64,000 bases of DNA from Holophagales bacterium UBA5704 (GTDB lineage: Bacteria > Acidobacteriota > Thermoanaerobaculia > Multivoradales > UBA5704), in NCBI GenBank assembly GCA_002420005.1, contig DIHE01000018.1, forward strand, positions 1,927 through 65,926. Direction: 5' to 3'. The notes beneath the pieces were generated by a model, which saw nothing but the letters and a program-made list of their open reading frames with translations, searched no databases and had not been told where the DNA came from. Made by a program: the position numbers and the translations under genes. Positions 42,385 through 50,974 of this stretch are shown in pieces (position 1 is the stretch's first letter; every line of letters starts with the position of its first letter).

Positions 42385-43853
42385 AAGAGAGCCAGCAGGT
42401 CGAATGGAAAGAGTCCTGGCGCGACGACTATCTGCGTTGGATCTGTGGCTTTGCCAACGCGGAGGGCGGCGTGCTGGTCATCGGGCGCAACGACAAGGGC
42501 GAGGCGGTGGGAGCGAAGGACGCCGGGAGGCTCCTGGAGGAGATCCCCAACAAGGTGCGGGACGTCCTCGGCATCATGGTGGACGTGAACCTGCGGCGCG
42601 AGAAAGGCAGGGACTTGGTGGAGATCCGGGTCGAGCCCTATCCGAGCCCGATCAGCTACAAGGGCGAGTACCACTACCGCAGCGGCAGCACCAAGCAGGA
42701 GCTAAAAGGGGCGGCCCTGGAGCGGTTTCTGCTGAAGAAACGCGGGCGCCACTGGGACGACGTGCCACAACCCTCCTTCACGGTGCGGTCCTGCAGCGCC
42801 GCCGCCTTCCAGCTGTTCAAGCAGAGAGCCGCCGAGAGCGGGCGGATGGACCGGGCGGTCTTGCGCGACGGGCGGGAGGTGATTCTCGGCAATCTGGAGC
42901 TGATCGAAAAGCACGGCATCAAGCGCGCTGCGCAGTTGCTGTTCACCGATCGCCCCGAGCAGTATGTGAGCGGAGCGTGGATCAAGATCGGGTTTTTCGT
43001 CACCAATGACGACCTCCGCTACCAGGACGAGGTGCACGGGAGCCTCTTCGAGCAGGTGGAGAAGACGCTGGACCTTCTGTACACCAAATATCTCAAGGCC
43101 TACATCAGTTACCAGGGCATCTATCGCCGGGAGACCTTCCTGTTTCCGCTCACCGCCGTGCGCGAGGCCCTGCTCAACGCCGTCGTCCACAAGGACTACA
43201 GCAGCGGCATCCCCATTCAGATCAGCGTGTACGACGACCGGCTGGTTCTTTGGAACGCGGGGGACCTGCCGGAGAACTGGACGTTGGCCCGGCTGCTCGG
43301 CAAGCATCCGTCGCGGCCGTTCAATCCGCTGCTGGCGAATACGTTTTTCCGCGCCGGGTACATCGAAGCGTGGGGCCGAGGCATCGAGAAGATCGACCGG
43401 GCGTGCCGGGAGCATGGGATCGAGCCGCCGGTTTACGATTCCGGCATGGCGGGCCTGATGGTGACCTTCCGGGCGAAATTCGTCGAGCTGCCGGTCACAA
43501 CCCTGAACGTGGGCAGGCGGACTACCCCAATCACTACCCCAATCACTACCCCAATCACTACCCCAATCGCTACCCCAATCGCTACCCCAATCACTACCCA
43601 AGAAACCGGCGAGACTGCCCAAGAAACTGCCCAAGAAGCGGCAGGAACTACCCAAGAACCGACCTTGATCGCCACGCAGCAACGATTGGCGGAATTGATC
43701 GCAGCGAACCCTGAGATCTCGCAACAGACGCTTGCCGTCGCGCTGGGGTTGACTCGCGAAGGTGTCAAATACCATCTCAATAAGTTGAAACGCGCCGGGG
43801 TCCTCAGGCATATCGGGCCGCCGAGGGGTGGGCGCTGGGAGGTCTTGAAATGA
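42381..43853 (+). CDS. AlbA_2/Schlafen-type, GHKL-like and wHTH protein in the hsd operon
   Basis: This 490-residue protein has three parts. The AlbA_2 (Schlafen AlbA-like) domain is about residues 1-115 (QVEWKESWRDDYLRWICGFANAEGG style; GVLVIGRNDKGE). The GHKL/HATPase_c_4 region is about 255-375 (REALLNAVVHKDYSSG, YDDRLVLWNAGDLPENW, AWGRGIEKIDRAC). The C-terminal winged helix is about 430-488 (NPEISQQTLAVALGLTREGV). A low-complexity TTPI linker from a 12-bp repeat joins the last two. Such proteins are often found as accessory genes in type I R-M operons and are annotated as ATP-dependent regulators; their role is unsettled. It overlaps hsdS and hsdR by 4 nt each, so it is made in step with them. 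Confidence 0.85.
   Translation: MKESQQVEWKESWRDDYLRWICGFANAEGGVLVIGRNDKGEAVGAKDAGRLLEEIPNKVRDVLGIMVDVNLRREKGRDLVEIRVEPYPSPISYKGEYHYRSGSTKQELKGAALERFLLKKRGRHWDDVPQPSFTVRSCSAAAFQLFKQRAAESGRMDRAVLRDGREVILGNLELIEKHGIKRAAQLLFTDRPEQYVSGAWIKIGFFVTNDDLRYQDEVHGSLFEQVEKTLDLLYTKYLKAYISYQGIYRRETFLFPLTAVREALLNAVVHKDYSSGIPIQISVYDDRLVLWNAGDLPENWTLARLLGKHPSRPFNPLLANTFFRAGYIEAWGRGIEKIDRACREHGIEPPVYDSGMAGLMVTFRAKFVELPVTTLNVGRRTTPITTPITTPITTPIATPIATPITTQETGETAQETAQEAAGTTQEPTLIATQQRLAELIAANPEISQQTLAVALGLTREGVKYHLNKLKRAGVLRHIGPPRGGRWEVLK
43521..43592. repeat. 12-bp microsatellite-like repeat inside the AlbA_2 gene
   Basis: There are six units of RCTACCCCAATC (four ACT..., two GCT...), with a degraded seventh. 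It encodes repeated TTPI/ATPI in the linker before the winged helix. A 12-bp unit changes linker length without breaking the frame, so copy-number changes would tune the linker rather than switch the gene off. Confidence 0.85.
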
Positions 43854-46800
43854 TGCTCGTCGGCCAACCCGAGCGTGCCACCCAGAGCCGTGTCATCGCC
43901 CTGTTCTGCGAGGAGCTTGGCTACCGCTACCTCGGGGACTGGACCGACCGCGCCGCGAACAGCAACGTGGAAGAGGAGTTGCTCTCGGCATGGTTGAGCA
44001 AGAACGGCTATCGGCCGGAGCAGATCAGCGCCGCGCTGCACCGGCTCCGGGTCGAGGCGGGCAACAGCAGCCGCACGCTCTACGGCAACAACCAGGCGGT
44101 CTACAGCCTTCTGCATTATGGCGTGTCGGTGAAGACCGAGGCGGGCAAGGTGTCGGAGACCGTCCACCTGATCAATTGGCGGGAGCCGGAAAAGAACGAC
44201 TTTGCCATTGCCGAGGAGGTGACCCTGCGGGGGAACCTGGAGCGGAGGCCGGATCTCGTGCTGTACGTGAATGGCATCGCCGTGGGTGTGCTGGAGCTCA
44301 AGAACAGCCGGACGAGTCTGGGAGACGGCATCCGCCAGAGCCTCTCCAACCAGCAGCCGGAATTCAACGCCTGGTTCTTCACGACGGTGCAGCTGATCCT
44401 GGCCGGCAACGACTCCGAAGGGTTGCGCTATGGCGCGATCGGCACGCCGGAAAAGTACTTCCTGAAGTGGAAGGAAGACGAGGCGGACGACAGCCGCTAC
44501 AAGCTGGACAAATACCTGCTCAAGATGTGCCGCAAGGACCGGCTGATCGAGCTGATGAACGACTTCGTCGTCTTCGACGGTGGCGTCAAGAAGCTGCCGC
44601 GGGTGCACCAGTATTTCGGGGTGAAGGCGGCGCAGGCGTACGTGCGGGAGAGGAAGGGCGGCATCATCTGGCACACGCAGGGGAGCGGCAAGAGCATTGT
44701 GATGGTCCTGCTGGCGAAATGGATACTGGCGAACCTTCCCAAGGCCCGCGTCGCCATCATCACCGACCGCGACGAGCTGGACAAGCAGATCGAGGGGGTT
44801 TTCCGGGAGGCCGGCGAGGCGATCAAGCGTTCCCGGAGTGGCCGAGAGTTGATGAGCCAGCTCGCCCAGGCGGCGCCGCGGTTGCTCTGTGCGCTCGTCC
44901 AGAAATTCGGCCGCCAGGGGGTGACCGACTTCGACGCCTTTCTCAAGGACCTGAAAGCGCAGCCGAGCACGACCGTCGGCGAGATCTTCGTTTTCGTCGA
45001 CGAATGCCATCGCACGCAGAGCGGCAAGCTGCACAAGGTGATGAAGGCGATGATGCCGCAGGCGGTGTTCATCGGCTTCACCGGCACGCCGCTTCTGGCG
45101 CAAGACAAGGAGACGAGCCGGGAGGTCTTCGGGGGCTACATCCACACCTACAAATTCAGCGAGGGCGTGGAAGACGAGGTGGTGCTCGATCTCGTGTATG
45201 AGGCGCGGGACATCGACCAGCGCCTGGGCTCCGTGGACAAGATCGACGCCTGGTTCGAGGCCAAGACGAAGGGGTTGAACCACTGGCAGAAAGACGAGCT
45301 GAAGAGCCGGTGGGGCACGATGCAGACGGTGCTCAGCTCCCGCTCGCGGATGGACCGCGTGGTGAGCGACATCATTTTCGACTTCAGCACCAAGCCGCGC
45401 CTGTCCGGCGAGCGCGGCAACGCGATCCTGGTGGCCTCCAGCATCTACGAGGCGTGCAAGTATTTCAGTCTGCTGCAGAGGACGCTGTTCAAGGGCCGGT
45501 GCGCGGTGGTGACCTCCTACAATCCGCTGGCCAAGGACGTGACCCAGGAAGAGACGGGTGCCCACACCGAGACCGACAGGCAGCTCATCTACAACACGTA
45601 CACCGAGCTGTTGAAAGACGTCGTGGCCCGGCCGGGAAAGTCGAAGACGGAGACCTACGAGGAAAGGGCCAAGGAGCTGTTCACCAAAGAGCCGGCGAAC
45701 ATGAAGGTGCTCGTGGTGGTGGACAAGCTGCTGACTGGATTCGATGCGCCCGCCTGCACCTATCTCTACATCGACAAGTCGATGCAGGACCATGGGCTGT
45801 TCCAGGCGATCTGCCGGGTCAACCGGCTGGATGGGGACGACAAGGATTTCGGATACGTGGTCGATTACAAGGGCCTGTTCCGGAAGGTCGAGAACGCCAT
45901 GGCGGTGTACACCGCGGAGCTGGATCACAGCGCGGGCGGGCCGGCGCCGGAGGTGCTCCTGCAGGATCGTCTGACGAAAGGCAGGGAGCGGCTCGACAAC
46001 GCCTTGGAGACGCTCGCGTTGCTCTGCGAGCCGGTGGAGCCGCCGCAGGGCGACCTGGAGCACCTCCATTACTTCTGTGGCAACACGGAGATCCCGGCGG
46101 ACCTGCAGGAGCGGGAGCCCCGGCGGGCCGCGCTGTACAAGGCGACCGTGGCGCTGGTGCGGGCCTACGCGAACCTCGCGGACGACCTGGACGGTGCCGG
46201 CTATGACGGTGGAGAGATCGGGCGGATCAAGGACCGGCTCGGCCACTACCTGCGCCTGCGGGAGATCATCCGCCGGGCCAGCGGCGAGACGCTCGACCTC
46301 AAAGCCTATGAGGCCGACATGCGGCATCTGATCGACACGTACATCGAGGCGGACGAGCCCCGGAAGATCTCTCCGTTCGAAGGCATGAGCTTGTTGGATC
46401 TGATCGTGAAGACCGGCATCGCGGAGGCCATCGCGGCGCAGCTCGGCGGCTTGAAGGGCGATCGGGAAGCGGTGGCCGAGACGATCGAGAACAACGTCCG
46501 CAGCAAGATCATCCGGGAGCAGATGAGCGACCCGGCCTATTACGAGAAGATGTCGGCCCTGCTCGACGAGATCATCGCGGCGCGCAAGGCCCGGGCGCTG
46601 GAATACGAGGAGTACTTGCTGCGGGTGGCGGAGCTGACGAGCAAGGTGGTGGCGGGGAGGGCCGAGGAGACGCCGGAGCCTTTGAAGAAAAGCCCGGCGC
46701 TGCGGGCGCTCTACAACAACCTGAAGAAGCCCGGAGGAGAGACGGCCGACGGGGACCCGGCGCTGGAGCTGGCGGTGCGGCTCGACGCCGCGGTGCAACG

Positions 46801-46933
46801 GGTGCGGCCGGATGGTTGGCGTGGCGTCGAGACCCGCGAGCGCGTGATCCAGGAGGCGATGTTCGAGATTCTGCACGACGAGGCCGAGGTGGAGCGGTTG
46901 TTTCTGATCGTCAAGGCGCAGGGCGAGTACTGA
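43850..46933 (+). CDS. hsdR: Type I restriction-modification endonuclease/translocase subunit
   Basis: This 1,027-residue motor and nuclease subunit has an N-terminal PD-(D/E)XK nuclease (RRPDLVLYVNG...VGVLELKNS at about 130-150). Helicase motif I follows (IIWHTQGSGKSIVM, about 270), then motif II VFVDECHRTQSG (about 381), FIGFTGTPLL as motif III and KVLVVVDKLLTGFDAPACTY with QAICRVNRLDG as motifs V and VI. The C-terminal 250 residues are helical and should contact the methylase core. The start overlaps the previous stop (ATGA); a second ATG follows immediately. All catalytic motifs look intact, so restriction is likely active. Confidence 0.95.
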   Translation: MMLVGQPERATQSRVIALFCEELGYRYLGDWTDRAANSNVEEELLSAWLSKNGYRPEQISAALHRLRVEAGNSSRTLYGNNQAVYSLLHYGVSVKTEAGKVSETVHLINWREPEKNDFAIAEEVTLRGNLERRPDLVLYVNGIAVGVLELKNSRTSLGDGIRQSLSNQQPEFNAWFFTTVQLILAGNDSEGLRYGAIGTPEKYFLKWKEDEADDSRYKLDKYLLKMCRKDRLIELMNDFVVFDGGVKKLPRVHQYFGVKAAQAYVRERKGGIIWHTQGSGKSIVMVLLAKWILANLPKARVAIITDRDELDKQIEGVFREAGEAIKRSRSGRELMSQLAQAAPRLLCALVQKFGRQGVTDFDAFLKDLKAQPSTTVGEIFVFVDECHRTQSGKLHKVMKAMMPQAVFIGFTGTPLLAQDKETSREVFGGYIHTYKFSEGVEDEVVLDLVYEARDIDQRLGSVDKIDAWFEAKTKGLNHWQKDELKSRWGTMQTVLSSRSRMDRVVSDIIFDFSTKPRLSGERGNAILVASSIYEACKYFSLLQRTLFKGRCAVVTSYNPLAKDVTQEETGAHTETDRQLIYNTYTELLKDVVARPGKSKTETYEERAKELFTKEPANMKVLVVVDKLLTGFDAPACTYLYIDKSMQDHGLFQAICRVNRLDGDDKDFGYVVDYKGLFRKVENAMAVYTAELDHSAGGPAPEVLLQDRLTKGRERLDNALETLALLCEPVEPPQGDLEHLHYFCGNTEIPADLQEREPRRAALYKATVALVRAYANLADDLDGAGYDGGEIGRIKDRLGHYLRLREIIRRASGETLDLKAYEADMRHLIDTYIEADEPRKISPFEGMSLLDLIVKTGIAEAIAAQLGGLKGDREAVAETIENNVRSKIIREQMSDPAYYEKMSALLDEIIAARKARALEYEEYLLRVAELTSKVVAGRAEETPEPLKKSPALRALYNNLKKPGGETADGDPALELAVRLDAAVQRVRPDGWRGVETRERVIQEAMFEILHDEAEVERLFLIVKAQGEY

Positions 46934-47649
46934 TGGAGACGCGGCTGGAGCTGGGAGACCTCACGATCGACGTGACCCTGAAGGACATCAAGAACGTTCA
47001 CTTGAGCGTCCTTCCCCCGGAGGGCCGGGTGCGCATCGCGGCCCCGCGGCGGACGAGCCTGGAGACCCTGCGGATCTTCGCCATCGGCAAGCTCGGCTGG
47101 ATCCGAAAGCAGCAGGCGAAGCTGCGGGAGCAGGAGCGCGAAACGCCGCGCGACTACGTGGACCGGGAGAGCCACTACGTGTGGGGCCGGCGGGTTCTGC
47201 TGGAGGTTGAGGAGAGCGACGAGCCGCCGGGCGTCGAGCTGAAGCATCGGCGGCTGGTCGTGCGGGTGCGGCCGGGAACCGAGGCGGGCAGGCGGCAGGC
47301 GCTGGTCGAAGGGTGGTATCGAGAACAGCTCAAGGAGGCGGTGCCCCCGTTGTTGGCGCGCTGGCAACCGGTCCTGGGTGTTCGGGCGGAGCGATGGTTC
47401 GTGCAGCGGATGAAGACCCGGTGGGGGAGCTGCAACCACCGGGCGCGTACGATCCGGCTCAACACCGAGCTGGCCAAGAAGCCGGTGGAGTGCCTCGAGT
47501 ACATCGTCGTCCACGAGCTGGTCCACCTGTTGGAGCCGACCCACAACGCCCGTTTCATCGCCTGGATGGATCGCTTCATGCCCCGGTGGCAGCACCATCG
47601 CCAGGTGCTGAACCGGCTGCCGGTGCGGCAGGAGACGTGGATCTACTGA
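46933..47649 (+). CDS. YgjP/SprT-like zinc metallopeptidase (DUF45) of the hsd operon
   Basis: This 238-residue protein has the YgjP/DUF45 zinc motif YIVVHELVHLLEPTHNARF (HExxH with a third His six residues on) and MKTRWGSCNHRARTIRLN, the family signature before it. The N-terminal half (VLPPEGRVRIAAPRRTS, then FAIGKLGWIRKQQ) matches the usual beta-rich lead-in. Genes of this family often end type I R-M operons, but their substrate is unknown. The ATG overlaps the hsdR stop (TGATG), so it belongs to the same transcript. The tail overlaps the convergent transglutaminase-fold gene by 7 bp. Confidence 0.9.
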   Translation: METRLELGDLTIDVTLKDIKNVHLSVLPPEGRVRIAAPRRTSLETLRIFAIGKLGWIRKQQAKLREQERETPRDYVDRESHYVWGRRVLLEVEESDEPPGVELKHRRLVVRVRPGTEAGRRQALVEGWYREQLKEAVPPLLARWQPVLGVRAERWFVQRMKTRWGSCNHRARTIRLNTELAKKPVECLEYIVVHELVHLLEPTHNARFIAWMDRFMPRWQHHRQVLNRLPVRQETWIY

Positions 47650-49172
47650 TCCCCTGACCGCGCGGCACCCCCACCCACCTCCACCACCTCCACCTGGAGA
47701 TGCCCGAGCATCTGCATCACCGGGCCGCCGGCCAGGCTGGCGATGCCTTCGTCCAGGGAGCTGGTCTGCACCGCGAGGTGGGTGGCGTCGGCGGGGCCGT
47801 CGGTGGGGACGGCGGCGTCGAGGGGAATCCAGGTGTCGCCGATCTTGATCTCGGTCCAGGCGTGGCCGCCGAAGTGGCCGTCGACGTAGACGTAGCCCAT
47901 GGCGTAGCGGGCGGGGAGGCCGACGGCGCGGGCCATGGTGGTGAGGAGCATGGCATAGCCGGCGCAGGTGCCGCGGCGGCTGGTGAAGACCTCGGTCGAG
48001 GGGGCGAAGACGATCCCGAGGTCGTAGTGCATGTGGGCCGTCACCCAGCGCTGGAGGGCCAGGCCGGCCTCAAGGGGGTCCCGGGCTCCGGCCACGGCGC
48101 TCTCGGCGGCGGCGCGGATCCCGGGATCGTCGGGCTGGACGTAGGCGTTGGCGCCGAGGAAGGCGCGATCTTCGTCCTGGATGGCCGTCGCGGGGAGGGG
48201 GAAGGGGAGCCGGGTGCGCGGGTGTTGCCGGGTGATCTCCAGGACGAGGGTCTCGGTGGTCTTTTCCAGCACCCGCTGCCCGGTGCCCTCGAACGCGGGC
48301 CAGCCGAGGCCGGGATCGCGGTGGCGCAGGCGCAGGACGAGACGCTCCACGTGGCGCGGGTCCGGGATCGGGCGATCGACCGGCAGGAACGAGGCGGCGT
48401 ACATCTCCGCCGGCAGGCGGCCTCCGCCTTCGGCCTGGCGCGCCGTCGCCTCGTCGGTGCGCAGGCTGCGCATCTCTCCGAACGGTCCCAGGTCCAGGGT
48501 CTGCACCTCCCGGCCCTCGGCGTCGAGCCAGAGGATCTGCGGCGCCGGGCTGCCCTCGGTCGTCTCTTCGATCTTCCAGGTGGCGCCCAGGCCGGGCAGC
48601 GTCTCCTCGGCGATCACGGTGCGCGTCACCCGCCGCACGGCTCCCAGGTCGGCCACCCAGGTTTGCAGCTCGATGCGGTCGCCCGGTTTGCGGAGGCCCG
48701 CGGCCGAACGGCGGCGGAGGCCTTCGGGGCCGAGCAGCTCGCCGGTGAACGGCACGGTGCGCTCGAAGTCGCGGTCTCCGGCCCGGTCGCGAAGGCGCAC
48801 CCGGCCGTCCTCGACGGTGAGGTGGGACGAGGTCGCTTGCGCTGAGAGCAGGAGCTCCGTGTCGACACCCAGGAGGTCCCCGGCGAGGGATTCACGGGTG
48901 ATCACGATCATCCCCATCTCCACCCGGGTGCCCAGGCGGTTGAGCACCAGCTTCAGGGTGGAGAGAGAGCGGACGGCGCCGTCCTCGACCGCCGTCACCT
49001 CGTGGACGGAGCCGACCGGCTCACCGGCGATCGTGACCGCGTACCAGAGATCGGAACCGCCGGCCGGGGCGGCCGGAGAGACCGCCGCAGAGAGCGCGGG
49101 AACGGCGGCGAGCAGCAGGGCGGCGGCCAGGCGCCGGAGCCGAGGCCGGACGGTGGGAGGGTGGAGGCACAT
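47643..49172 (-). CDS. Secreted transglutaminase-like protein
   Basis: This 509-residue exported protein has a signal peptide (LAAALLLAAVPALSAAVSPA). An N-terminal beta-rich region of about 300 residues is followed by a transglutaminase/protease core. The triad is visible: Cys in SRRGTCAGYAMLLTTMAR, His in FGGHAWTEIKIG and Asp in WIPLDAAVPT. Such domains act as peptidases, amidases or cross-linkers on envelope proteins. The ATG is 10 nt after the stop of the TubC-flavoenzyme gene, so both are probably on one transcript. Whether it serves the NRPS cluster (for example in product release or export) or the envelope is unknown. Confidence 0.85.
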   Translation of the reverse strand: MCLHPPTVRPRLRRLAAALLLAAVPALSAAVSPAAPAGGSDLWYAVTIAGEPVGSVHEVTAVEDGAVRSLSTLKLVLNRLGTRVEMGMIVITRESLAGDLLGVDTELLLSAQATSSHLTVEDGRVRLRDRAGDRDFERTVPFTGELLGPEGLRRRSAAGLRKPGDRIELQTWVADLGAVRRVTRTVIAEETLPGLGATWKIEETTEGSPAPQILWLDAEGREVQTLDLGPFGEMRSLRTDEATARQAEGGGRLPAEMYAASFLPVDRPIPDPRHVERLVLRLRHRDPGLGWPAFEGTGQRVLEKTTETLVLEITRQHPRTRLPFPLPATAIQDEDRAFLGANAYVQPDDPGIRAAAESAVAGARDPLEAGLALQRWVTAHMHYDLGIVFAPSTEVFTSRRGTCAGYAMLLTTMARAVGLPARYAMGYVYVDGHFGGHAWTEIKIGDTWIPLDAAVPTDGPADATHLAVQTSSLDEGIASLAGGPVMQMLGHLQVEVVEVGGGAARSGDQ

Positions 49173-49182
49173 GGCCGGCGCT

Positions 49183-50586
49183 TCAGAGGAACGGGTAGGG
49201 CGTGGCGCTCGGTGCGCCGAGGAGCAGCGCGCCGACGGCTTCCCATCCTTTGGTCTGGCCGACCAGATGCTGGCTCATCGTAATGACGTCGCGCAGGTGC
49301 CGGTCGAGCGGGCTCTCCTCGGAGTAGATGGCGCCGCCTCCGAGGGTGTCATAGAGGAGCTGCACCACCCGGCGCGCGCTCTGGAAGACGTGGGTGCGCG
49401 ACAGCCAGAGGTGGGCGCGGTCTTCTTTGGTGAGCTCGGTGCCCGCCGCGAGCTTCTCCCATTGGCGCTCGAGCGAGGTGAACAGATAGGAGCGCGCCGC
49501 ACCGTAGAGGGTTTCGGCCTCGGCGATCGCCGACTGCACCCGCGGCATTTCGCGGTACGGCCGGCGGCTGGGGAACTCCAGCCGGTCGGCGAGCATCGCC
49601 TTCACCGTGTCGATCGCCTCGCGCGCCACGCCCAGCGGGATGCCCGGCATCTTGCGCAGATAGGTGTCGGGACGGCAATAGAGAATCCCCGGGCGCCGCG
49701 GGGGATCGAAGAAGCTGAAGGCGTGCTCCTCGGGAACGAAGAGGTTCTCGCACCGGTAGTCGAGGCTGCCGCTCCCTTGGAGGCCGGTGGTGCGCCAGGA
49801 GTCGATCAACTCGAATTCGGCGGGCCGGGCGAGGAGGATCTTCCATTCCGAGAGCCCCCCTTCGCCGGCCCGTGAGAGCCCGTCGGCGACCACCACGCAG
49901 CCGGCGCTCAGCCAGTCGCAGTGCGTGCAACCGCTGCCGAAGCGCCACTTGCCCGTCACCCGGTAGCCGCCCTTGACGCGCCAGGCCTTCCCCGCCGGGA
50001 AATACCAACCGGCCTGGACCATGTCGAGCCGCGGATACATCTCGCGCGCCACCTCCTGGTCCAGATAGGCGGACACGATGCCCGAGTCGCTGCCGATCAT
50101 GACGCACCAGCCGGCCGAGGCGTTGCCCCGCGAGATCTCTTCGATGACTTCGTTCTGCTGCATCGAGGTCAGCTCGGGGCCGCCCCAGGCCTGCGGCATG
50201 TTGAGGCGGAAGAGACCGGCCTCGCGCAGCTTCCCGGCGACGTCGGCGGGGAGGCGCCGGGCCGCCTCGATCTCCGGCGAGCGTTCGCGCAGCTCGGCGG
50301 CGAGCGTTCGCGCGTTCCGGTAGATGTCGTCCGCGGAGAGCGGCGGGCCTTCCAGGGGGCCGGTCGTGGTGGGCGGGCGGGAGGCGCCCTCCCGGGGTGG
50401 CGCCGGTTCCGGCGCTCCGCTCTTGCTTTGAAGCAGCTCGAGGAGCTCCGGCTTGTGCGCTTCGAGGGTTCCCCGCAGGTCGGGGGTCAGGGCTCCTTTG
50501 GGAGCTTCGATACTCAACTGCCCACCTTCGGCGCGCAGCCGGATGCCCCGGCGGCTCAGATCCGACAACAACTCGACCAGGCTCAC
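49183..50586 (-). CDS. TubC docking domain fused to acyl-CoA-dehydrogenase-fold flavoenzyme
   Basis: This 467-residue protein has an N-terminal 50-residue TubC-type docking domain (SLVELLSDLSRRGIRLRAEG, APKGALTPDLRGTLEAHKPE, then LLELL), the module used to attach to the C terminus of an NRPS/PKS partner. A Pro-rich linker follows, then an acyl-CoA dehydrogenase-fold domain (about 100-460). GKWRFGSGCTHCDWLSAG and the C-terminal helices (HVFQSARRVVQLLYDTLGGG) fit the Acyl-CoA_dh_2 group (DszC, HsaA, HpaH-type flavin-dependent monooxygenases) better than true dehydrogenases. It probably oxidises a carrier-bound intermediate. The GTG start at 50586 has AAAGGAG upstream and puts the docking domain first; the longer frame was rejected. 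It is divergent from the NRPS gene. Confidence 0.82.
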   Translation of the reverse strand: MSLVELLSDLSRRGIRLRAEGGQLSIEAPKGALTPDLRGTLEAHKPELLELLQSKSGAPEPAPPREGASRPPTTTGPLEGPPLSADDIYRNARTLAAELRERSPEIEAARRLPADVAGKLREAGLFRLNMPQAWGGPELTSMQQNEVIEEISRGNASAGWCVMIGSDSGIVSAYLDQEVAREMYPRLDMVQAGWYFPAGKAWRVKGGYRVTGKWRFGSGCTHCDWLSAGCVVVADGLSRAGEGGLSEWKILLARPAEFELIDSWRTTGLQGSGSLDYRCENLFVPEEHAFSFFDPPRRPGILYCRPDTYLRKMPGIPLGVAREAIDTVKAMLADRLEFPSRRPYREMPRVQSAIAEAETLYGAARSYLFTSLERQWEKLAAGTELTKEDRAHLWLSRTHVFQSARRVVQLLYDTLGGGAIYSEESPLDRHLRDVITMSQHLVGQTKGWEAVGALLLGAPSATPYPFL

Positions 50587-50837
50587 GGCAAGCTCCTTTC
50601 CGCGGTCAAGGGGAACCAACTCTCCCTGGAAGACAAGAGTGCGCCGAACGGGGGAAAGCGAGCCCTGGAGATACATTGTCACGAATGCCGTCGTCTCGTC
50701 ATCGTCGGCGCGCGACGTCATCTCGGCGGCTCGCTTTGGGCGTCGAGATGCACCTCTCTCTGTGGCAGCCGGCAAGGTCTTCGGGTTTCCAGCGCGTGAG
50801 CTCGTTGCCGTGTCCCTCTTGGGAGGTCTCGGGGCAC

Positions 50838-50867
50838 TTGTCATTGAGATTGGTGGAAGATGGTAAT
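50838..50867 (+). promoter_or_regulatory. Candidate promoter for the NRPS gene
   Basis: The 388-bp gap between the divergent flavoenzyme and NRPS starts contains TTGTCA (50838-50843) and GGTAAT (50862-50867), 18 bp apart, about 105 bp before the NRPS ATG. The gap is otherwise featureless except for relatively AT-rich patches at about 50640-50700 and 50845-50872. This is the best match, not a secure one. Confidence 0.3.
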
Positions 50868-50974
50868 TTACGGGAGCAGGTCTGGCCACGAAGTCGCCCT
50901 CGCCTGCAGGCCCCTGGTTAGCGGCATCCGGATCAACGGCGCCTGAAGAGGCGCCCCCTGGCGGAGTCTGTGCG

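Noticed and set aside
49183..50889. A longer start for the docking flavoenzyme (568 residues)
   Set aside because: The extra 101 residues are low-complexity; the GTG at 50586 has AAAGGAG upstream and puts the TubC domain at the N terminus as in the family.
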